20,781 bases of DNA from JL08 sp965363755 (GTDB lineage Bacteria; Pseudomonadota; Alphaproteobacteria; Rhodobacterales; Rhodobacteraceae): NCBI GenBank assembly GCA_965363755.1, contig CBDTVL010000041.1:1-20781 (forward strand), in the 5' to 3' direction. The stretch's first letter is position 1. Each line of letters opens with the position of its first letter. Positions 1 to 7,341 of the stretch are shown here, in pieces. Below the pieces are notes generated by a model. That model was not told the origin of the DNA. It ran no database searches and was given only the letters and a program-made list of their open reading frames with translations. The position numbers and the translations under genes were made by a program.

Positions 1-825
1 GCGCTTCGTGAAGTTCCGCCACTCACGATTACGCTCCACCGGGTGTTCTGGGCGGTGCCGATTTTAGCCTTGATTGTGCGCTTGCGGAAAATTATTGTTC
101 CGCGTTCCAACCGTGTCTGGGGGGCCTATCTCGTGATGGGCGCACTCAACAATGCAATTCCTTTCTCGCTTATTTTCTGGGGGCAGACGCAAATCGAAAG
201 CGGCTTGGCTTCGATCCTAAATGGCACCACGGCAATGTTTGGAGCAGTGGTCGCAGGTCTGTTGTTGGTTGACGAGCCACTGACGACTAAGAAAATCGTC
301 GGCGCGGGGTTAGGCATTGTTGGCGTGGCATTCATCATGGGCCCAGATGTTCTAACGGGTTTCAATCCCAGCAATTTGGCTCAGTTGGCGGTGATTGGCG
401 GGGCCCTTTCCTACGCGTTTGCCAGTGTCTGGGGGAAAACAACGCTTGCTGGTCAACCTCCGCTTATGAACGCTCTCGGCATGCTGCTTGGAAGCACAGT
501 TCTGATGATCCCGATTGTGTTTGTCGTTGACGGTCCACCACAGCTTGCGCTTTCGGCTGATGTTTGGGGAGCATTGCTAGGTGTGGCTGTCTTGTCGACT
601 GCACTGGCGTACTTTCTTTACTTTGCCATTCTCGAGAAGGCTGGAGCGGCAAATCTTATGCTGGTTACGCTTCTGATCCCACCATTCGCAATTGGCCTCG
701 GTGTGTTGTTTCTTGATGAGCGAATGGCACCGGAAGCATGGATTGGTTTTGCCATAATTGCCCTTGGTTTTGCGGTGACCGACGGGCGGTTGTTTTCGCG
801 ATTCGTTAGAAATTATTCGACCTAA
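1..825 (+). CDS. EamA/DMT-family membrane transporter, 5'-truncated
   Basis: The frame is open from base 1, so the true start lies outside the window; about 274 residues are visible and probably only 20-30 are missing relative to the roughly 300 residues usual for the family. The product is almost entirely hydrophobic. It shows the two-fold EamA architecture: a first half ending around the segment GLGIVGVAFIMGP, and a second half beginning at LAVIGGALSYAFASVWGK and ending with the typical FLDERMAPEAWIGFAII signature. Members are inner-membrane drug/metabolite transporters, usually exporters of amino acids or small metabolites, but the substrate cannot be read from sequence. The GTG at 43 is only an internal codon, because conserved sequence (PPLTITLHR) precedes it. 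The gene ends at TAA 823-825 with no convincing hairpin terminator. It has no functional tie to the T6SS and marks the edge of the locus. Confidence 0.9.
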   Translation, partial: ALREVPPLTITLHRVFWAVPILALIVRLRKIIVPRSNRVWGAYLVMGALNNAIPFSLIFWGQTQIESGLASILNGTTAMFGAVVAGLLLVDEPLTTKKIVGAGLGIVGVAFIMGPDVLTGFNPSNLAQLAVIGGALSYAFASVWGKTTLAGQPPLMNALGMLLGSTVLMIPIVFVVDGPPQLALSADVWGALLGVAVLSTALAYFLYFAILEKAGAANLMLVTLLIPPFAIGLGVLFLDERMAPEAWIGFAIIALGFAVTDGRLFSRFVRNYST

Positions 826-1020
826 GCGGACATTGATCAATTGTAGACCAGCGCCAGTTTGGACTCAAAGTGTGAATTTTCGGCGGCGGGCACAAATGAA
901 GGCAAAGGGCTCAGACTGGTCATCTGACGGCTTCGATCAGTCTTTTGCTCTTGGCCCTAGCCTAATTTCGACGATCGCTTATTTTTGCGCTATACTGGGG
1001 CGTGATTTCCAGAAGGCACA
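826..1020. other. Intergenic region between transporter and vgrG
   Basis: This 195-base gap contains no convincing gene. The first part (about 826-930) has no recognisable feature apart from a short palindrome, TTGATCAA, near 834-841. The second part becomes more AT-rich and carries the candidate vgrG promoter. An open frame from a TTG at 833 runs into vgrG in another frame, but it has no family resemblance. I see no rho-independent terminator for the upstream transporter. Confidence 0.6.
967..996 (+). promoter_or_regulatory. Candidate sigma70-type promoter of vgrG
   Basis: A TTCGAC hexamer at 967-972 is separated by 18 bases from TATACT at 991-996, which matches five of six positions of the -10 consensus. 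Transcription would begin near 1003, about 50 bases before the preferred vgrG start. vgrG is on the opposite strand from the rest of the cluster, so it needs its own promoter, which supports the call. No sigma54-type GG-N10-GC element was found here. This is a motif reading only. Confidence 0.45.
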
Positions 1021-1053
1021 ATGCGCCACCCTATTTCGAGAGGTCGAATTATT

Positions 1054-3360
1054 ATGTTCGAAGATCGACAAATTTCAGTGAAAACCCCGCTGCCTGATGA
1101 AGACCTGATGTTTGCGCAAATGACAGGGTTTGATGAAGTCAGCCAGTGCTTTGCCTTTGATCTAGCGATGGTCAGCGAAGATATGGACATAAAAGCAGAA
1201 GATCTGCTGGGGCACCCGATCACTGTCCGGGTTGGTAAAGATGAAAGGGAGCGCTTCTTTCACGGGCTAGTTGCGGAGTTTTCGCTAGAGGACATCACCG
1301 ACGGGTTTGCCCATTACGGGGCCGTTCTGCGCCCGTGGCTCTGGTTTCTGTCCAAGACTTCCGACAACCGGATATTTCAGAACATGAGCGTGATCGAGAT
1401 CATTGAAGAGATCTTTGGCTCATATCCAACTGCCAAGTTTGAAAAGCGGCTGCAAGAGACCTACGACCCAAGAGAATATTGCGTTCAGTACGACGAGAGT
1501 GATCTGCACTTTGTCCAGCGCCTGATGGAGCACGAAGGGATCTTCTATTTCTTCGATTATGACGACGGGGAACACACGCTTGTCCTGACCGACACCGTCA
1601 CAAAACTTGTGCCAAATCCGGATCTGGATGAGATAAAATTTCAACCGGACAAGCTGCTGACGTTTCAGGACGGGGACTACATCACACAGTGGACCCGTCG
1701 GGCGTCGGTTCAGACCGGAACTGCGAGCCATACCGATTACGATTTCACCAAACCTGCCGCCGATCTGATGTCAAAGTCCGAGAGCCTCTTGGGCCATGAA
1801 CTGGATGATGGAGAGGCTTATCACTACCCGGGTAATCATACTGAACTCAGTCGAGGGGACATACTTTCCGCCATCCGGATTGAAGAACTCCAGTCCCCGG
1901 CACAACGGGTTCAGGCCGCAGGGACGGTCAATGGTGTATGGTCCGGTGTGACCTTTGCGCTGGTCGAATATCCCCGCGAGGCAGAAAATGACGAGTTTGC
2001 CATTCTGCGGGTGGATTATGCGATGTGGGATGATCAATATGCCTCGGGCACGGACAGAAAAGGCGAGGGTTTTGAAGTTACGTTGCAGCTTGCCCCAAGT
2101 TCGATCGCGTTTCGGCCGGAGCGGCGCACACCAAAACCGGTGATGCGCGGGCCGCAAACCGCCACGGTTGTGGGGCCGGGCGGCGAAGAGATCTTTACGG
2201 ACGAATACGCGCGAGTGAAAGTCCAGTTTCACTGGGACCGGTTAGGGGCCCGCGATGAAAACGCATCTTGTTTTGTGCGCGTCAGTTCGGTCTGGGCCGG
2301 GGCCGGTTGGGGATTTATTCAAATCCCCCGTATCGGGCAAGAGGTCATCGTTGACTTTCTGGAGGGCGATCCCGATCAACCGCTGATCACCGGGCGGGTC
2401 TACAACGCGTCACAAATGCCGCCGTATGGGCTGCCCGACAACGCGACCCAATCTGGTTGGAAATCGAATTCGTCGCCGGGTGGCGGCGGGTTTAACGAAT
2501 TGCGGTTCGAGGACAAGGCTGGCAGCGAAGAGGTCTATTTTCAGGCCGAGAAAGATCACACCGAGTTGGTCAAGAACGATGAATCCCGGTTGATCCAGCA
2601 TGATATGTCTGAACGGGTCGACAATATCTCGACCCAGTCGATCGGTGTCGATCGGTTTGAGGATGTGGGTAACAACAAAGAAACATCCGTCGGCGTCGAC
2701 CGGTCAGTTGCCATTGGCAACAACGACACCGAAACGGTCGGCACCAACCGCAGCCTCACAGTTGGTGTGGACGAAAAAATTTCAATCGGCTCAAACTCGA
2801 CCGAGACAATTGGCAGCAATCATACTCAGAGCGTTGGTATTGTGCAGACGATCACCGTCGGGGCTGCCCGGGTCGATACTGTAGGGGCGGCAGAGAACCG
2901 CACCGTTGGGGCAGCGCAAAGCCAATCAGTAGGGGCTACGCGAGATGTCTCTGTGGGAGCATCGCAAAGCCATAGTGTCGGTACCAGTGACAGTTGGACC
3001 ATAGGCTCGGATCAGACCGTCAAGGTAGGGGCTAATCAATCGATTGAGATCGGGTCAAATCAAACGGTTCAGATCGGAGCGGACAACAGCGTGTCCGTTG
3101 GTGGCGCGTGTACGACAAGTGTCGCGAAAGCGAATACTTTGTCCGTGGGTGAGGACATGGCCGCAAAGGTCGGCAAGACGCTTGTTTTTGATGTTGCGGA
3201 TCAGATCACGCTGAAATGTGGATCTGCCTCAATCATGATGAAGAAGGATGGAACCATCGCGGTTGAGGGTAAAGACATCAGCATAAAGGGCAGCGGAAAA
3301 ATCAATGTCAAAGCGAGCAGTGATATCACCATGAAGGGCAGCAAAATCAGTCAGAACTAA
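1054..3360 (+). CDS. vgrG: VgrG (TssI), T6SS spike protein
   Basis: This is the trimeric spike that caps the Hcp tube and punctures target cells. Numbered from ATG 1054 (768 aa), the gp27-like hub occupies roughly residues 1-370, opening with QISVKTPLPDEDL. The gp5-like OB fold follows with RVKVQFHWD at about 387-395 and the signature around GWGFIQIPRIGQEV. A long beta-helix of octapeptides (about residues 530-721) leads to a short tail ending KISQN. There is no extra C-terminal effector domain, so this is a structural rather than an evolved VgrG. Start choice: ATG 1054 aligns with the usual family N-terminus and has GAGAGG at 1038-1043. The in-frame ATG 1021 (AGAAGG at 1011-1016, 4-base spacer) would add 11 residues. 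The gene is the only T6SS gene on this strand and overlaps the end of tagF convergently by 14 bases. Confidence 0.97.
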   Translation: MFEDRQISVKTPLPDEDLMFAQMTGFDEVSQCFAFDLAMVSEDMDIKAEDLLGHPITVRVGKDERERFFHGLVAEFSLEDITDGFAHYGAVLRPWLWFLSKTSDNRIFQNMSVIEIIEEIFGSYPTAKFEKRLQETYDPREYCVQYDESDLHFVQRLMEHEGIFYFFDYDDGEHTLVLTDTVTKLVPNPDLDEIKFQPDKLLTFQDGDYITQWTRRASVQTGTASHTDYDFTKPAADLMSKSESLLGHELDDGEAYHYPGNHTELSRGDILSAIRIEELQSPAQRVQAAGTVNGVWSGVTFALVEYPREAENDEFAILRVDYAMWDDQYASGTDRKGEGFEVTLQLAPSSIAFRPERRTPKPVMRGPQTATVVGPGGEEIFTDEYARVKVQFHWDRLGARDENASCFVRVSSVWAGAGWGFIQIPRIGQEVIVDFLEGDPDQPLITGRVYNASQMPPYGLPDNATQSGWKSNSSPGGGGFNELRFEDKAGSEEVYFQAEKDHTELVKNDESRLIQHDMSERVDNISTQSIGVDRFEDVGNNKETSVGVDRSVAIGNNDTETVGTNRSLTVGVDEKISIGSNSTETIGSNHTQSVGIVQTITVGAARVDTVGAAENRTVGAAQSQSVGATRDVSVGASQSHSVGTSDSWTIGSDQTVKVGANQSIEIGSNQTVQIGADNSVSVGGACTTSVAKANTLSVGEDMAAKVGKTLVFDVADQITLKCGSASIMMKKDGTIAVEGKDISIKGSGKINVKASSDITMKGSKISQN
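2641..3216 (+). repeat. 24-unit octapeptide beta-helix repeat inside vgrG
   Basis: Twenty-four consecutive 8-residue units (24 bases each) can be read, almost all starting with [VI]G: for example IGVDRFED, VGNNKETS, VGVDRSVA, IGNNDTET, VGTNRSLT, VGAAENRT, IGSNQTVQ. The last four drift (VAKANTLS, VGEDMAAK, VGKTLVFD, VADQITLK). This is the gp5/VgrG needle, in which each strand of the trimer contributes one octad per step. The DNA is much more diverged than the protein pattern, so the repeat is old and structural rather than a recent DNA expansion. Confidence 0.9.
3347..3360. other. Convergent 3' overlap of vgrG and tagF
   Basis: The vgrG stop (TAA at 3358-3360, plus strand) lies beyond the tagF stop (TGA, bases 3347-3349 read on the minus strand), so the last 14 bases are coding on both strands. 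Transcripts from the two sides must therefore overlap. No terminator hairpin with a U-run is visible on either strand here. Confidence 0.9.
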
Positions 3361-3826
3361 CGGGCGCCTGATCTGTTTTGGACCAGATTACTGGAAGCTC
3401 TGGAAGGTCACTTGCCCCTTGTTGGAGGGGTATTTGACGAACTTGGTCCAGCAACTCCTCGGCCGACATAAAGCCGCCCAGCGCTTTGATAACAGGCGGC
3501 AGCGCTGCATCGCACCATTGGTCTATGCCTGCAACTGACACACCGTTCGGCGGGACGACAAAACAAACCGACAATGGAAAATCGCGGCCAAGCTTGTCAT
3601 GGCTTGGCATGACCAGCGCGCACACTACTGCTTCATTCCAAGCAAAAGCGCCGCGGTAGCCAGATTGCGGCCAGCTGTTTTTTTCCTGAAGGGTGAATTT
3701 GGCTGTTAGCCATCGATCAAACACTGGCCGCAACCCTGTAGGCAACCCGCGCGACAGGAAGTCACCTGTCATCGGGAGTTTTCCGAACAACCCGGCCTGG
3801 TGCGAACTCAGAATCCCTTTGGACAT
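3347..3826 (-). CDS. tagF: TagF, T6SS-associated repressor protein
   Basis: This 159-residue protein has the TagF N-terminal signature GLFGKLPMTGDFLSRGLP at residues 12-29, followed by a conserved core around WPQSGYRGAFAWNE. In Pseudomonas and Agrobacterium TagF is a post-translational repressor of T6SS assembly that acts with, or parallel to, the kinase/phosphatase pathway. In Agrobacterium it is fused to the phosphatase PppA, whereas here it stands alone. It is the last gene of the minus-strand run. Its ATG lies inside the 3' end of tssM (19-base overlap), and no strong Shine-Dalgarno is visible, so translation is probably coupled to tssM. Its 3' end overlaps vgrG. Family assignment is firm; the repressor role is transferred from homologues. 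Confidence 0.92.
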   Translation of the reverse strand: MSKGILSSHQAGLFGKLPMTGDFLSRGLPTGLRPVFDRWLTAKFTLQEKNSWPQSGYRGAFAWNEAVVCALVMPSHDKLGRDFPLSVCFVVPPNGVSVAGIDQWCDAALPPVIKALGGFMSAEELLDQVRQIPLQQGASDLPELPVIWSKTDQAPVSSD

Positions 3827-6800
3827 ACAAATGACCCGAACATTCCAAGATCAAACGGGTTTTCAACGCTGTTCGCCCTAAGTTCAAAATCTGCCGAGAA
3901 CCCGCTGACCCCAAGCCTGAGTTTGAACAACTCGGGCAAATCAGTCTTTCTGAGCTGGCCTTTTCTGAACAGGCGCAGAATGGCCCATGCCCCGGTCTCG
4001 GATGTTATCGCCTCGGCCGTACCGTCTACGGGTGAGAAGGACAGGGTTATCATGTTAGTTCCGTCGGAACCGGGCCATGTCATCGCAGTGGGTCGGGCAG
4101 CCGAGTTGAAATAGACCAGCGACTGCCCATCCACATTCAGGGTTGTACGAGAGGCATTGGCGCTGAGGTCTTTGGGTTCTAACGTAAATGCCATGATCGG
4201 ACCGGCACCACCAGCAAACAGGCCATTGCGAATGGCGCGCGCGTTCTCGAACGGTTGCAGGGTTTTGCTATCCAGACCGAAATCGGCGCGCCATGACCAT
4301 GGCTTGGTTGTCGTGTCGATATAGGCCAACAGGTTGTCTTTGGTAAAACCATCGATCAATCCGTCAGGTTCAAAGAGTCGGGCAAAATCGGATATGTTGA
4401 CGTCAATGCGGCTGGTTTGATCAAACGGATATCGCCCGGACGTGGCGGAGGTGCAGAAGGGCAAGACGTCGGCGCGCCATCGGGCGTTGAGCTGCGCAAT
4501 GACCGCATCGCGTGTCACCGCGATGGTGTCCCCGGCAATTCCGCCAATCCAGGCGTTGATTGGATCAGGCAGTGACGTGGCCTCGTTTGCAACAGCTCCT
4601 GTCAGTTGCGGCAGCCCGCCGCGTGCCAAAAGCGCAGCCTCGGGATCAGGGCTGGCTGAGACTGTCTGCAACTCGTTTGAGAGCGCTGTGAGCGCGGCAA
4701 CAGTGTCGGTGAAAAGCGGCGGTTGGCCGTCAACCTCCTGTATCAAAGCACGCAGTGGGGCGAAATGATCCGCCACCACTGCGCCGGGAATTTCCTGCGC
4801 TTTGCCGCCGCTTGGCGCAACCGACTTGGCGACTTTGGCAAGCTTGTTTAGTTTTTTGAGCCGCTTTTGCGCCAGTTTCAGGAGGCCGCTGTTGGCGGCG
4901 CCACCGCCTTCGGCTTCGTCGCTTCTGCTCAGATGGGTTTCTGCGATAACGGCCACCAGCAACCGGTTCAGGGCACTGTCAGCAGAGGACAGATCTTTGA
5001 GGTTGTTGCGCGCAGTGTTCAGATCAGTGATCGGTGCCAGTCGGATGTCACGCAGCAGGCCGTCCCACTGCGCTATGTAGTCTTCATAATATAGCTTGGT
5101 TATGTCGGCCTCTAACGTAGCTGACGAAACATCCGAGCTTTCGCTGCACCCGCCCGCGAACACAATGCGATCAAGTGCTGCTTGCGCTGCGACTTCGGGA
5201 ATGAGGGGCAGCACAGTTTTGTGAAAGCCGTCATAGCTATAGGCGCCTGGCAGCCCGACGCGCAGGGTCTTCTCGGACAGACGGGTGAAGACGCGCGCGC
5301 CGTTGGGCCCTGCAAATTCAGCGGGAATCCAGTCTGGCAGAGCCGCAACATCCGGTTCAGTTTTAAGGCTGTTATAGGCACGCACAGCCAGCGGGATGGT
5401 GCAGATGCTGTCTAGCGCCGCAACCACCAACGCCTGATCCGGCGCTATCCGGTTTTCATCCGTTGCTGCACGATCCAGCGCGGCAATCTGATGGTCGATC
5501 GAGGCCTCAGTAGGGAAGGGGTCAATCGGGGCGAACAATGGCAATTCTGTTTGCCACCATGTGGTTGCGAATTCGGTATCGTAAGGTGCAAGTCCGGTCA
5601 TCATCTGATAGACCTTGAGCGCACCGAGCAGGTTTTCGGGGTCCCGGATCTGACGCCACATGGTGGCTTCAAGAAGCGCGGTCATTCGTGGTTCAAGAAT
5701 GTTGCGCAGCACGCGATCATAGGCAATGCCCTGCGCCTGATCGATTTCGCTATTCGCAGTAGGTCCAAGCATCGTCAGCGGGCTGACCGGTACATCAGCC
5801 TCAAGGGCAACCACCTCGGTCACCGCATCCAGTGCCAGATTGAGATCGAGCGGTTCGGTCGGCGCCTGACGGGCTGCCACGTTGGCCAGTCGAGAGGACA
5901 GCGTTGCAAGCTGTCGTTCCTGATCCTCCAGCGCCCCGCTGCTGCGGAAATAGGAAAACAGAAACAACAAAGAGGCGACAACGCCGACAAGGGATGCGCC
6001 AGCCAACGTGCCGCGCCATATCCATGTGCGCCGCTCTTCCGCCTTGGGATCGAAGGTGCCAAGACCAGCTTCTTTGAACACCAGATCACCCAGCATGTTG
6101 CGCAGAAAGAACGACCGTTTTTCACCGTGGTGACGTTGCACAGTTGCCGGTGCCGACAGCCCAAAGGTTTCAGCCAGCCCACCCACCATCCGGTCGATCG
6201 GTGATCCCTCCTGCGTGGCGGAGGAGAAATAGAACCCACGTAACCACGGGCTTTCTTCATAGCGGCTTTCGCCAAACACAGTATCGATCAGAAGTTTCAT
6301 TGGCTGAGTGAGCTGATCAAGCTGGGCCGGAAACCGAAACACCTGCCCCCGCTCGGGCAGCGAAAGGTCGTCGCCCATCCGTCCGGAAAGCCGGGTCTCG
6401 AGCGCCCCAAGCAAGGCTTTCATCTCACGCTCGACAGTCACGCCGTCTATGCGCATTTCCGTGCCCAGTGTCGCGCCCCAAACTTGTTCGCGCTCTCGCG
6501 TAGACAGGTTACCAAAAAACGATTCAAACCCCGGCAGCAAGTCCGCCTTGGTAATCATCAGATAAATAGGAAGTTGGATTCCCAGTTTCTCGCGCAGCTC
6601 GGCAAGGCGTTTCCTGATCTCGCGCCCGTGTATGCGCAGCTCTGCATCGCCAGATAATAATTCCTGTACTGAAAGCGTGACGATCACGCCATTCAGCGCC
6701 CGACGCCCGCGATGTTTACGCAACATGGCCAGAAAGCCTTGCCATTCGGCAGCATCGACGTCCGGGTCGCTTTGCTGTTCAACATAGCGGCCGGCGGTGT

Positions 6801-7338
6801 CGATCAGAACCGCCTCTTCGGTAAAGAACCAATCACAATTTCGGGTGCCGCCGACGCCTTTCAGGTCGTCAGACAAGTCGATTGGAAAATGCAGCCCTGA
6901 CTGACGCAGCGCAGTGGTTTTGCCGGTGCCCGGCGGCCCGATGAACATATACCACGGCATGTCGCGCAGGAATTTTCGACTGCCCAGTTTGGAGCGTTTC
7001 AACTGTGTCAAGATTTCCTGAAACTTCTCGTTCACTTCAGCTATGTTTTCTTCACCCGGGCCAAGAGGCTCTTGGGCTGCAGGTGCTGCAAGGTCTGCCA
7101 CAAACATCCGATTGGCACGAGCGGCGCGCAATTGCCCGATCAAGATCCAGAACAGCCAAAGAATGATGATCAGTCCGATCACGATCAGTCGGGTCAATTC
7201 ACCGCCAAGCGGCACAGCTTCACCGATGCTGATCAGCGGACCGAACCACCAGATCAAAGCACACAGAAGCGCGAGGCCAATCAAGGTCCACAAAAACCGA
7301 GAGAACAGAAAGCCGAAGATGGTTTTGAGAACCTTCAT
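3808..7338 (-). CDS. tssM: TssM (IcmF/VasK), inner-membrane ATPase-like component
   Basis: This 1176-residue protein spans the envelope and links TssL in the inner membrane to the TssJ lipoprotein. Two N-terminal membrane segments are seen (about residues 12-38 and 49-70). A cytoplasmic NTPase domain follows, with Walker A GPPGTGKT at 134-141, a Walker B-like VLIDTAGR at 177-184 and TKAD at 263-266. A third membrane segment (about 443-464) precedes a large periplasmic part that ends in an IcmF C-terminal domain (final motif ENPFDLGMFGSF near the C-terminus). Walker motifs are intact, so nucleotide binding is possible; in other systems the need for it varies. Length is normal for the family. 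The start lies 3 bases after the tssL stop, with AAGAGGA upstream. Confidence 0.97.
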   Translation of the reverse strand: MKVLKTIFGFLFSRFLWTLIGLALLCALIWWFGPLISIGEAVPLGGELTRLIVIGLIIILWLFWILIGQLRAARANRMFVADLAAPAAQEPLGPGEENIAEVNEKFQEILTQLKRSKLGSRKFLRDMPWYMFIGPPGTGKTTALRQSGLHFPIDLSDDLKGVGGTRNCDWFFTEEAVLIDTAGRYVEQQSDPDVDAAEWQGFLAMLRKHRGRRALNGVIVTLSVQELLSGDAELRIHGREIRKRLAELREKLGIQLPIYLMITKADLLPGFESFFGNLSTREREQVWGATLGTEMRIDGVTVEREMKALLGALETRLSGRMGDDLSLPERGQVFRFPAQLDQLTQPMKLLIDTVFGESRYEESPWLRGFYFSSATQEGSPIDRMVGGLAETFGLSAPATVQRHHGEKRSFFLRNMLGDLVFKEAGLGTFDPKAEERRTWIWRGTLAGASLVGVVASLLFLFSYFRSSGALEDQERQLATLSSRLANVAARQAPTEPLDLNLALDAVTEVVALEADVPVSPLTMLGPTANSEIDQAQGIAYDRVLRNILEPRMTALLEATMWRQIRDPENLLGALKVYQMMTGLAPYDTEFATTWWQTELPLFAPIDPFPTEASIDHQIAALDRAATDENRIAPDQALVVAALDSICTIPLAVRAYNSLKTEPDVAALPDWIPAEFAGPNGARVFTRLSEKTLRVGLPGAYSYDGFHKTVLPLIPEVAAQAALDRIVFAGGCSESSDVSSATLEADITKLYYEDYIAQWDGLLRDIRLAPITDLNTARNNLKDLSSADSALNRLLVAVIAETHLSRSDEAEGGGAANSGLLKLAQKRLKKLNKLAKVAKSVAPSGGKAQEIPGAVVADHFAPLRALIQEVDGQPPLFTDTVAALTALSNELQTVSASPDPEAALLARGGLPQLTGAVANEATSLPDPINAWIGGIAGDTIAVTRDAVIAQLNARWRADVLPFCTSATSGRYPFDQTSRIDVNISDFARLFEPDGLIDGFTKDNLLAYIDTTTKPWSWRADFGLDSKTLQPFENARAIRNGLFAGGAGPIMAFTLEPKDLSANASRTTLNVDGQSLVYFNSAARPTAMTWPGSDGTNMITLSFSPVDGTAEAITSETGAWAILRLFRKGQLRKTDLPELFKLRLGVSGFSADFELRANSVENPFDLGMFGSFVCPKGF

Positions 7339-7341
7339 CCC

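Noticed and set aside
43..45. GTG at 43 as the start of the transporter
   Set aside because: The frame is open to base 1 and the residues before the GTG match the family, so the gene is simply cut by the window edge.
833..1081. 82-codon plus-strand frame just before vgrG, a possible small gene such as an immunity or adaptor protein
   Set aside because: It starts at a TTG without a ribosome-binding site, shows no family resemblance, runs through the candidate vgrG promoter and overlaps the vgrG start in another frame.
1771..2232. 153-codon minus-strand open frame opposite vgrG
   Set aside because: It lies fully antisense to the conserved gp27/gp5 part of VgrG and has no domain or ribosome-binding site.
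2641..3216. 24-base periodic DNA in vgrG, considered as a tandem or CRISPR-like repeat
   Set aside because: The periodicity comes from protein octads; there are no identical repeats or unique spacers and no cas genes.
3369..3390. Inverted repeat TGATCTG...CAGATTA after the vgrG stop, considered as a terminator
   Set aside because: The stem is AT-rich with a G-U pair and an 8-base loop, no U-run follows on the plus strand, and it lies inside tagF coding sequence.
5491..6204. 237-codon plus-strand open frame opposite tssM
   Set aside because: It is antisense to the conserved TssM coding sequence, its translation is rich in His, Cys, Arg and Gln like a shadow frame, and it has no recognisable domain.
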